Under the pieces are notes generated by a model, which saw only the letters and a list, made by a program, of their open reading frames with translations, made no database searches and had not been told where the DNA came from. From the NCBI GenBank assembly GCA_030272585.1, contig BSYQ01000002.1, forward strand, positions 6,572,001 through 6,636,000: a stretch of DNA of 64,000 bases. Direction: 5' to 3'. Positions within the stretch are counted from its first letter, which is position 1. Every line of letters starts with the position of its first letter. Origin of the DNA: Bryopsis sp. KO-2023 (lineage: Eukaryota > Chlorophyta > Ulvophyceae > Bryopsidales > Bryopsidaceae). Made by a program: the position numbers and the translations under genes. Below, piece after piece: positions 10,560-20,634 of this stretch.

Positions 10560-12385
10560 TTCTGCAGGGGAAAACAAAGAAGGATCATGTGGGGGCTTAC
10601 GGAGTAGATTTAAATGTTGACAAGGCAAAAGGCGTAAGAAAGAGCAGGTGCAAATGGCCATCCGCTCATGCAATGACGCTTTGGCCTTTGATCGGTCAGG
10701 ATAATGCCATGAAAGCCTTCAATAACCGTACACTGAGGGACGAGTCCAAGAAAGCCACTAAGAAATTTGCGATTGCGTTCGAACTCCAAAGCTCTGAATT
10801 TGATGGGAGGCACAAGGTGCATTTGTGTTCGTCAGCGAGCGAATCGACTATGCACCTACCCTGGCGAATCATACCGAAACACATAACCGGAACGGAGCTG
10901 AGTATAGGTATACTAAAAGCGGCGGCTCCTCATAAAAGGAGAAAATCGATTTTGCTGGGACATCAGAGATCCACACAAAATTGGAACATCCACACAGTCA
11001 TACGTTGTGAAGATGGACGGAGAGGATGCCTTGGCCTGGGAGAGATGCTCGATATTCCTCTCGAGGTTCTGCTCGTAGGAAGAGCGCCGCTCACTGTGCA
11101 CATGTCGTTCAGCGGGAAAAAACCAAAGGAGCGGGTGGAGGAGGCACTGGAACTTGGCGATTTCACCGTTTTCTCTTTCATGCATGAAATTACTGGCCGA
11201 TTCATACGGAGCCCGAGAATTGGAAACTCGCAGGGTCAGGTCCTTTAGGGATAGTGCTTTTCGCCGAGGCGCCATTCCAGAGACCACTTCTCATCGTTCG
11301 AAAGGAGGACAATGATGACTTCGTCCAGCAGGGCGTTGGGAGGCTCATAACTTTGGATTTTTTTATCCTGCCAGGAGCTGCAACAACCTGGCGAACCTCA
11401 AACGAGTTGATCGACGACTGGGGTTGCATTGATTTCAAGCCTCCAGGGGACACAAACGGAAGCACTACCTCATCAGAAATCAAGTCGGCGGTTTCGAAGC
11501 TGGAAGACAGAGGAGAGTCTATGGTCATTGTTGCGGATGGCGAACAGATCCCAGAGAGAGCCGTCGTGGCGTTGTGGGAGAAATTCAGTGGGGTCCTCAT
11601 AACGTTCGTGAAGCAAGTCTTTCAGTGTTTGCCGGGCGAAGGACTTCTAGGGGCCGCGTTCACGGATTCAAAGAAAGAGTATGGAGTTTCTTTCCGCCAC
11701 GTGACTATGGACAAAATCGTTAGGTTGCGAACCACTCATTTGACGCCCAGAATGGCGGCTGTTGGGAGCACAAACATCGCAGTTGGTATTTTTCGCGACA
11801 AGCATCCTTCGGCAAAACCTCATGAGGCTTTGGAGGACGATCTCGTTCAATTAGAGGAGAACAGGTTCGAGCAAAGGGGAAAAAGGGGGAACTCTTGGCA
11901 ATCCGCCGCATTGATCGCCACAGACGTCGTTTATGGTCTGACTCTTCCCGGCTCCCGACAGCACCAGGTGCGCAGAGTTGTTACGCCTTTTCTTCTTTTG
12001 TTTCCAGCCGCAATGCTTTATTTTGTGAACTGTATCAAAAAAAAAAAACACTCAACCACCACGGATATACATTTGACGAAAAGTTTCTAGACAATGTATT
12101 CCGAAAAGAAAACAAAAGTTCGATTATAAGACGTTTTGGCTTGTGCAGCAGCTGCATGCAAAGTTCGGGAAATATTTGACAGGCCACAGAATGGAAGCTC
12201 ATACCAAAGCGACGGCATTTCAATTTGTGAGTCAAACTTGGCTTGGTCACAGAATCGTTAGATTGCGTTGGGGTGTAGTGGCGCTGCGATGGTGCGCAAA
12301 AGAGGTGGAAAAAATATGGACTCTGGCTAGAACTGTGCGTCCTGACCACAAGGCTGTGGCCCTGACAAGCATTTTTCCGAGGTGA
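10560..12385 (+). pseudogene. Gene Y, 3' module, copy A (7-bp deletion)
   Basis: A long coding stretch continues to a GT-AG intron (11968-12148) and a last exon 12149-12385 ending ALTSIFPR. A/C differences in the 11700-11960 part fall largely at third codon positions, so the frame was once selected. Copy A has lost 7 bp near 11205 relative to copy C, splitting the reading frame. Copy C is intact there but has its own 1-bp insertion near 53480. No domain is recognised; whether this module belongs to the same gene as 9476-10065 is unresolved. Confidence 0.55.
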
Positions 12386-12819
12386 GGCTCAAGCTTAAAA
12401 AAAAAAAACAAGTGGTGCAAACAGAGACACACCCGGATGTTATTTGTCAGCGTTTTTCTGGGTCATCGTTAAACACACAAAAAAAACTTCTAATGTTTGA
12501 CATGAAAACGAGTTGACTAGCTAAAGCTAGGGCTAAGGTTTCCCCAATTATACTTAGGATATGTTTTGTGACTTACACTATTTGTTCAAGTAGAAGCACA
12601 ATAGCCTCTCGGTGTAGCACTCTAAAAGAACATTCTCTATCTGACGTTTCCCTAGTCAGGAGTAACTCTGTCTTTCAGCCCCCCGAGTTGCAAAAGGCTC
12701 TACAATCATAGAGAAGACCGGAACGTCGAATAGTCCATTCTGAAGGGCCAAGAGGGAATCTCGAAAGTCAGGAATCCCTGAACGCTCACCAAAAGTTCTA
12801 TTGCGTTTGTAGCTTTCGG

Positions 12820-14552
12820 GATAGGGAGATCCAGAGAGACAAGAAACTTGTTTCTTATGATATCGTCGACAAGAGCAAGAAGCCAAACGTGTCTGTCGAC
12901 ACCGGCGACAAGAAGAAGGTCTTCTCCCCAGAGGAGATCTCCGCCATGATTCTGAGGGAAATGAAAGACACCGCCGAAGGGTTCTTCGGTAAAATTGTTA
13001 ACCACGCTGTGATCACCGTTCCTGCTTACTTCAATGATGCTCAGCGTCAGGCTACCAAAGACACTGGTGTAATCGCTGGATTGAATGTGGCATGTATCGT
13101 CAATGAACCCACCGCGGGTGCGATCGAGTACGGTCTGGACAAGAAGGGAGAGAAGAACATTCTGGTTTTGAATCTGGGTGGCGGTACCTTCGACGTCAGC
13201 GTTCTAGCCATCGACAGCGGGGTGTTTGAAGTCATTTCCACATCTGGACACTACCATTTGGGAGGCGAAAATTTTGACCAAAGAGTCATGCAGTACTTCA
13301 TAAAATTGATCAAGAAGAAATTCAGAAAGGATATCTCTGGGGACGCCAGGGCTCTGCAAAAACTGAGGAGGGAGGCTGAGAGGGCCAAGAGAGCTCTTTC
13401 CAACCAGCATCAACTCCGTGTCGAAATCGAGAGCTTGCATGATGGAGTGGACTTGTCTGAGCCTCAAGAAGACTCTCGGACCTATTAAGAAGGTGGGTAG
13501 AAATCACCAACACTGAATTGCACTTGCTGTTGCTGTACGAATTCTAAGCTGAGAGAACGATAGCTTGCATCTCACGTGATTTTTCCGTGTTTCCAGGCCA
13601 TGGAGGACGCTGGCCTGAAGAAGAACGAGATCCACGAAATCGTGTTGGTTGGAGGCTCCACCAGAATCCGCAAAGTACAGGAGCTCATCAAGGAGTACTT
13701 CGACGGAAAGGAGCCGATTAAGGGCATCAACCCAGACGAAGCTGTTGCTTCTGGTGCTGCCGTCCAGGGATCCATTTTAGGCGGTTATGCTGATGGTGAC
13801 TTCCATGGGATTATCCTTTTGGATGTGGCGCCTTTGACTTTATATTGAGACTGTTGGTGGAGTGATGAGTATGCTCATTCCTAGGAACACTGTAGTCTCA
13901 ACCAAGAAGTCCCAGGTCTTCACCACCTACCAAGACCAACAAACTAACGTGACGATCCAGGTTTTGGAGGGTGAGAGAGCACTGAGCAAGGACAACCACA
14001 AGTTGGGTCAGTTCGAATTGAATGGAATTCCTTCCGCCGCCAAAGACATCCCCCAGATAGAAGTGACGCTCATAATCGATACCAACGGTATCCTCAATGT
14101 GTCCACTGAAGACTAGGGCACTGGAAACAAGGAAAATATCACCATCACTAAGGAAAAGGGGCGATTCAGTGCAGAGGACATCCAAACAATGGTTCAAGAG
14201 GCGGAGGAAATCGTCGAGCAAGACGAACTGATGAAAAAGAAGGTGGATGCCAGGAGTTTTCTTGAGACGTATTGCTACAACATGAAGAACACGTTTGAGG
14301 ATAAATTGGGCGGGAACCTGGAAGAGGAGAACAAAACGAAGATTGCAGAAGCTGTTCAGGAAGCCCTTGAGTAGCTCGATGACAATCCTGACGCTGATGT
14401 TGAAGAATAGAACGAGCGACTGAAAGAAGACGAGGATATCTGTCAGTCATTGCATTGACTGACAGTCAATCGTCGCAGCTGCCTATCAAGCTGGCAATGA
14501 AGAAGGTGGCGGGGATGATGAGGATCTTGGGGATTACCACTATGAGTTATAA
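12820..14552 (+). pseudogene. BiP/GRP78 (ER Hsp70), copy A, heavily decayed
   Basis: Hsp70 core with ER-type features: [10 protein letters not shown] became [10 protein letters not shown], then [13 protein letters not shown]-like sequence, [17 protein letters not shown] and a C-terminal HYEL where copy C has HDEL. Exon boundaries match copy C (exon 1 to 13492, exon 2 from 13597). Lesions: first exon absent; acceptor changed from cag to cgg at 12817-12819; 41-bp deletion near 13464; 2-bp deletion near 13843; TAG at 14114, 14373 and 14408; hairpin-shaped insertion at 14440-14465. In life BiP folds secretory proteins in the ER lumen; this copy cannot. Confidence 0.9.
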
Positions 14553-15254
14553 TCCAGCATGGGTTTCTTATCCAAGATTTCAGTAGATTTTATCATTCAT
14601 TTTTGGGGTGGGGTGTAATGAGCAAATGAAAGATGGTGAAGATAATCGGAGGTTTTTTATATCATGTGGACTCGATCGGTCCTCACTGGTAAATGTTTGT
14701 AAACGATCAGATTTTTTGTTCCTTTAGACATGATGTATCAAAAAAAGAGTTGTGATGGCAATCGTCATCTGTATGTACTTAAAAATTGGAACCCACCCAA
14801 TGATACCCAGAGAGTAAAACCTCTTCTAATTTTTTGCCCTCGACCAGATCGTCGCCACAAGATTTTCGTAAAAGAATCCTTCACCTTATTATCTCCTTCT
14901 GACAACTCACTCGAAGCAACTCATGAACGTGGTTGGCTACAGGGTTTCTATTTTAGATAGTTTCATTTAGAGGGTCGCATATTTCTCTGTGTCCTTCAGG
15001 ATCGTGGAGAAGGAAAAGAAGAACTATCAGGCCCACGATTTACTTATAATCATCGCACATTTCACCCTCTTTGATTTTAAGAAGTAGGAAACCCCACTAC
15101 TTGTGTTTTTTTATTATCGAGACTTGAAATATTGAGAAAAAACAAGCGGACACGAAATATTTTGTCGATGAATTAAAGCTAAGAGAAATCAAGAGCAACG
15201 CTCCTTTGGAATTGCACCTCCCAAGCAATGAAAAAGTGATATAACAAAATTGTA
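14553..15254. other. Spacer between BiP copy A and the F-box/WD40 gene
   Basis: Shared 3' flank of BiP for the first 200 bp or so (compare 56896-57060), then unique AT-rich sequence. Nothing recognised. Confidence 0.5.
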
Positions 15255-16811
15255 TCAAACAAGACAATGCTCATCGGAGAAATCCCACTCCCAAATCTCC
15301 CCAAGACCTTTGTTGGCCACCAACTTTTCATCATCAACACATAACACTCTCATGCTTTGCATGTAATTGCTAATGGTCCCATAATCATTGTGGTTTTTAT
15401 CGTAGAGACAATCAAAACTTCGCAACTTTAAAACCAACTTCTCTTCGGGTTTTCTATACTCGTTTTCGTTGTGGTATTCATTTCTTGGAAGTGGAAGTGG
15501 GACGATATAATGGTGTACCAAGGGAAAACAGGATTTGTCGGTTGTGTCGGTCCGCGGTGGAAGATGAACGGCATTTTCTTTTTGAATGTCCTTTTTATTC
15601 TTCCTTTCGTTCTTTGCATTCAGATGTTTTTCGATGGGCTAATCCCAAGGATCTTTTTAGTAGGGTGCCATCGGGCAAATTAGCTTTAGTTATCAGCAAA
15701 ATGGCTTCAATACGTTCAGCAGGTTTACAATCCTAAGGTTTTTTTTTTTTGTTTTTTTTTTTGTTTTTTTTTTGTTTTTCTCTTTCTTTTCTTTCCTTTT
15801 TGTCTTTGTTCCAGCATCATAGAGGGTGATGGCTCTCTTTTGCTGTGGGTTGTAATTATGATTATGATTATGAAAACTTCGCAAACACTCGCCCTTTGTT
15901 AAATCCCATATTTTTATCGTTCCATCATAAGATCCGGTGAACATCCGACCTTCTTTAAGAACGACAGAGGTCACAGTATTTGTATGACCTCGAAACGTTT
16001 GCACGTGCTGACCGCTTTCAAAGTCCCACGAGCGAATGTTGCCATCAATAGCTGCACAAAAGATGAGTTCATCAGAAACAACTATTGCTCTCACTCCCTC
16101 TTTCTGTCCACGAATCACTCTGAGACAAACGTTTCTATCCAAGCTCCATATTCGAATAGTCTCATCCTCCGACCCACTGATCAAGAGATTGCCCGGTTGG
16201 GGCAATAGACAAGTAACTTTTTTTTCGTGACCTTGAAGGGATCTTTCATGGTCCCACACCCCTTTTCTCAAAATTTGAATATTCCCATCAATATCCCCAA
16301 AGGCCACATTCTCACCAAGGTCTGCAATCGAGAACATACCGGAATAGTTAATATGGACAGAAAAAAGCTTTGTCCATGTGGATTTATCCCATCCACACAA
16401 GTCACCTCTGTAATTCACAGTCAAAAGCACCCCATCCACGAAAGAGAGACACCACAACCAAACACCCTCCTCACAGTCAAAACAAAATTCTCTTCGATTA
16501 AGATCGAACACCGTGAACCCCTTGTAGCCACCCAAGGCAATCAAATGTTCTGTCTTGGCCCAACAATATATGTGACAACGATAAGTGCCATAATATTTTC
16601 GATCCTTGTGAACAATGGGCTCTATTGGCTGATGCAACCACGCACGCTCCAAGCCGATTTTTCTTTTGAAGTCTGACTCCTCCTTTGTGACTTCTCGCCA
16701 AGCTGTGGCCACACACGAGCATCTAGCAAGCGATCGAGCAGGAATCCCTCGAAGAATATCGACCAGGATATCCCCTGGCAAGTCCCATTCGATCGGAATA
16801 CTGTCGCTCAT
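15255..16811 (-). pseudogene. F-box/WD40 protein, split by a LINE insertion
   Basis: Start MSDSIPIEWDLPGD at 16811. An F-box (residues about 5-45, ending CSCVATAWREVTKEE) is followed by WD40 blades with GSEDETIRIWSLD and GSYDGTIKIWDLT motifs. Such proteins are substrate adaptors of SCF ubiquitin ligases. The frame runs to the last blade, then enters inserted DNA (15426-15872) and reads lysine-rich nonsense to 15693. The genuine C-terminus resumes beyond the insertion (RSFDCLYDKN...WEWDFSDEHCLV, stop at 15255), as shown by the intact relative at 58742-59794. A truncated product with a basic tail could still be made. Confidence 0.9.
15426..15872 (+). mobile_element. 5'-truncated LINE (non-LTR retrotransposon) fragment
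   Basis: Flanked by the 12-bp direct repeat AAAACTTCGCAA (15414-15425 and 15873-15884). In the + strand, 15485-15736 encodes RICRLCRSAVEDERHFLFEC, the zinc-knuckle C-terminus typical of LINE reverse transcriptases (C-x2-C...H-x4-C), ending in a stop. The 3' tail is T-rich and ends in ATTATG repeats directly before the target duplication. Length about 447 bp, so severely 5'-truncated. Confidence 0.88.
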
Positions 16812-17320
16812 GACCCTTCAAGTCGAAAAAACGATCAAATGGATCAATGGCTCCTCACCAAAAAAACGATGCTCTCTTTCTCAATTCACAATATCACAAG
16901 GTCAAACAGGCGGAAAATGAGACTTCAATCGCCTTGTCGAGCGTGCGCAAGTCTTTTCAGGCGAAAAAAGAGCGGTGGGGAAACCCAGCACCAGCAAAAG
17001 CAAAACAAGGCCAAGTCCCCCCCCCCCTCTCCCGCGTTGCCGGAAAAATCAAAAGGACGGCTAAAGCCGGGCGGGGAAACGAAAAAACGTTGGTCGAACG
17101 TCCTTAATATGACCACTAAGACCAAACTTGCAGTTCCAGTAACCCACTCTGCACTTGTCAAACCGTCCGCTCCGCTAAAAATGAGAGTGTAGACGAAAAA
17201 CCTACGGCTAAGAGGTAACGCCAAGCAAACCCACCTGCGTGAGTGAGATAGTTCGATATCAAAAAGGTTTCCGGCAGAGGGAGGGACTCGATCGTCCGAG
17301 AAATCTGTTAGTGGGCTGCG
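16812..17320. other. Junction between copies A and B; basic ORF of doubtful status
   Basis: A 354-bp open frame (16839-17192, +) encodes a Lys/Pro-rich peptide with no recognisable domain. No second copy supports it. The segment separates the F-box/WD40 gene from the inverted block and may include the rearrangement joint. Confidence 0.3.
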
Positions 17321-17329
17321 ATCACACCT

Positions 17330-17936
17330 GTTTTGAACTGTGGCGGCGGTGTTGTCGGATTGATCGAAGTTGATGACAGGTGGTCAAGATCAAATTTTTA
17401 GTCCGTGAGTGGAAGAATTTTTAGTCCCTTTTTCCTTTCTTTTCAGTTGACCCCCCTTTTTCGAAGTCTTTTTTCGAGTGGGCTGAATTGCGTGGAGACG
17501 ACATATTGGTACATCGGCTTTCTGTCGGCTTTTCAATTTCACCCGCGTGCGTCGGGGGTTTTGACTCTAGCGCCGACGAATCTTTCCACTGACGAGACGT
17601 CGGTAATGCATTCAACCACTCCATTCTGAGGCGATTAGGACAAAGCCATCCAATGGCTGCCGGATTTGGAGTGCAATCGTTCGCTGCAGATCCAGTATGA
17701 CAGAGCTGCGTCCCCTTAAGGTGATCTTGGAGGGGCTTGCCACCTGGCTGGAAATATGATGAGCCTGGGGTGCGATATTCGAACGAAAGATTGTCGCAAA
17801 AAAAGGGTGTTGGGACCTGACCTTGACAATGTCGGTCATGGAAGCATTTATATTTGTAGTGAAAATGTTGGTGGAGGCTGCTGCTGACCCCCCTGTTCTG
17901 GAGATGAAGGGGTGCAATGCATTGATGTGTATGCAT
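17330..17936 (-). pseudogene. Gene X, copy B (inverted, diverged)
   Basis: The minus strand encodes a peptide alignable to gene X: LESKPPTHAGEIEKP against LESEPPIPNAKENSR, then SPRNSAHSKKDFEKGG against TPRKVSKQGG, and shared sequence around the VTLP region. Large differences and interruptions make it a relic. It marks the far end of the inverted block. Confidence 0.55.
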
Positions 17937-17949
17937 CAGGTAATTTCTT

Positions 17950-19930
17950 TATTGGCACTAAAAGGCAGAATCCCACTCTACACTCTACATTCACTTGTTA
18001 AGTTTCTCTTTCATATTTCTTCTTTTCCCTTATTAAGACAAGATACCCCCTCAGAAACTGAATGTTGAAAATCTTCTGTGGAATCGAAAAGTGATGGAAA
18101 AAAAACTCATTGGTGTGGCCTGGGTTGTCCCACCATAAACTCTACCTGCCAGGAAATCAGCCTTCATGTTAAGAAATATTGATTTTTCAATGGAACACCT
18201 CACTCTTATGAAATTCTCACTTCCAAAGGCTGAACCTGAGATTGATTTGAATTTTGTTTCGAAAATCATAAAAACTCAGATAGTGGGGAGCTGGACATGT
18301 TCTTTCAGTTCTTGATGTTTTTTTTCGGGTTGCAAAGAAAGGAAAAGAAAGAAGAAAACAGCTTGACTCTCTGATGCTGCGGGCTGTCCTTAGCGTGAAA
18401 CAGCAACAACATGAGCCCCGTCTCGATGGAAATCAGAAATTCCCAGAGGGCTTGATAGGTCAGGTTAGTTTCCACCCACCCATTCGCTTAGAAAAGAAAA
18501 AGAAAAGAAAAGTCAGCCCTCTAAAGGGAAGGCTTCCTTTTGGATGGGGGGAAATAAGGAGAAAAACAGTTGCAGAAAAATGTTGCCCATGACTTTTTTT
18601 TTTGTGGGTCAGCGACCCACAAATTATCAACATCTGCACCTGCAATAGAAAAGTCTTCGATTATATTTTTCAACTCTATTGCTCAAGATTCTGCATTGGG
18701 TTGTAGACAGGGGTTGTCACATCGGATCGATTTTCACCATTCTGGATGCTATGATCCAGAACAAGGTGAGGGAAAAAGGAAGCTTCAGAATTAGTAGAAA
18801 AGAAGCTTCGTTCATATTTTTAGAAAAAAAGGATAAAGGGATTCCTAGTGGGCAAGACTTTTTTCCTTCTCGAAATCCATTTCTTTTTTAAGTTCATGCT
18901 TGCAAGCTACTTTCACTTCTATGTGTTCCAGTGGACCCTTAAACAAAACAACGATGACTAAAAGGAATCCTTGAAAATGAAAAGAAGCCCAAATATATCA
19001 GAGTCGCTGGAATTCTTTTGAGTCCGATACCGTCAACTGGCTTTCAATTGAAACATTCACATGGACAGTGATGCGATTTTTTTTTTAATTCCTTCACATG
19101 TGGAACCCTTCTCTTTCTTTCTTTTCTTTTTTTTTTTTCTTCCTTGTTTTTTTCTCTGGATGTAGCTTCTGACATCCAGAAGACTGATTTTGCCAACCTC
19201 TCCCCCCTGAAAGGAAAGTTAAGAAGAACACAAAAAAAATCGGCGATGGTTGAATTTCTGGACTCTAGAAAAACCCAAGAGATTTTAAAAAAGGGATAGA
19301 CCCCCATGCACCTGGTAGCCCAAATGAAGCCGGAAAAAGATGAAGATTAAAAAACTCCTCCTGGTGGGAATAGGGTTCAAATGCCAATGGCTGCTTTCCC
19401 CTTCTCAGAAAAAAAATGTCAAAAAGGGACCTCAGTAGTGGATCAAGAATCGGGGCCAGTAGCAGCAAACTTGATTGTATTGTTTTTGTCACTCCCCTTT
19501 TAGATTATGAATGATTTCATATTTCGAAGCACTGGCAAATTTTTGGGGAGGGAAAAAGAGTGAGAGACTAATGGGTCAGTCACAGAAAGCGAAAAGTAGT
19601 GAGACATAATAGGGGGGAGTTGATTTGGTTTAAAACTCAGACTTGTGAATAAGGAATGTGGAAAATTCTTTCTTCTGTAGAGACAAGAAAAAAGGTGATA
19701 AAATTGGTTGAAACTTTTTTGTGGAAAGTTGGAGAGTTGATCAGTTGTACATAAGAACTCTAACTGCAGACTTCTGGAGAGTAAGAGAAAAAACTGTTCG
19801 TTGGCAGGATATATCCATCCTCTATATAGAGTGGGAAAGAAAATGAGTCGGACATGAGTGTGTGCAACAGAGCCAAATGCAGTGAACACCACCTGGCCAA
19901 CCCCCCCCCCTGAGTTGTGGGATCAAATAA
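17950..19930. repeat. Non-coding repeat block, copy B (inverted)
   Basis: Reverse-complement relative of 6060-8070 and 48340-50400. It contains the GTGGGTCAGCGACCCAC-like short palindrome (18604-18620), also present in the other copies, and the CCACACCAA-type end (about 18112-18170). More diverged than A versus C. No gene seen. Confidence 0.65.
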
Positions 19931-20084
19931 AAAAATAATTCTGGATCATTCCTTTGCCCTTAGTCGCAACCATAAAATAATTCCATGCAATTTTGATTCA
20001 ACAGCAGCATCGTTGAGGGAGATCAATGCAGTGAAATTCAATGTCACAGCCTCTCAAACGACGGATGCACCCTGCCGATGGTGT

Positions 20085-20169
20085 GTCAAAACAGAAGGAT
20101 TCGAACCCTCGACGGGTCGTGCTTGAAACACAGAAGTCGACACCTTGTACATGAAGACACGGTCCTGAC
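20085..20169 (-). other. tRNA-like sequence, copy B
   Basis: Minus-strand counterpart of 5809-5888. Both ends can pair over 7 bp, the T-arm GAGGG-TTCGAAT-CCTTC folds better than in copy A, and the anticodon-like loop TTTCAAG is unchanged. The D-arm region differs between copies, so it is unlikely to be a working tRNA. Confidence 0.4.
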
Positions 20170-20634
20170 TCCGATCGATTGGCCTCCTCTGGGTTAAAAC
20201 ACCCTTCTCGCAAAGACATCGACAACACCCACATGCTTGTCTGCGACTGCTCGTGGCCTTCTAATTGCCGAACAAACGTGACAACCGATTTGTGCATCAT
20301 ATTTTCCTCCACACCCGATCTGTGTAGACTTGTAATGGCGCGATCGACGTCATCTGTGGCCTCAACGACAACTATTTTACGCGATCGATGCTATGGGAAC
20401 CCCAGTGCCCAACTCGTGCGAGGACATTTGATGGCTTTCGGATCCACTTGTTGCCTTTCTTGTCTGGATCGACCTAGATTAGTATGCGCCGCCATGTTAC
20501 CTCGCCTTCCCTCCTGAACTCCTAACTTCCTCGCAACTGATTGCACGGTTGTAACCGTTTCTGCGGCGTGTGTGTCCTCATATCTTTGGCTTTGACTTTT
20601 TCAATTCCGAGAGCGTCGGTGCACTCTTTCGAAC

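Noticed and set aside
9956-11248. A single long open frame of 430 codons in gene Y copy A (and 420 in copy C)
   Set aside because: Its first part overlaps the spliced 5' module in a different frame, and the A/C differences there are synonymous only in the spliced frame. From about 10560 the long frame is probably real, so I annotated the modules separately.
15693-15860. Lys-rich C-terminal tail as a genuine nuclear-localisation extension of the F-box/WD40 protein
   Set aside because: It is encoded by the antisense T-runs of the inserted LINE tail; the homologous gene ends with a normal WD40 blade.
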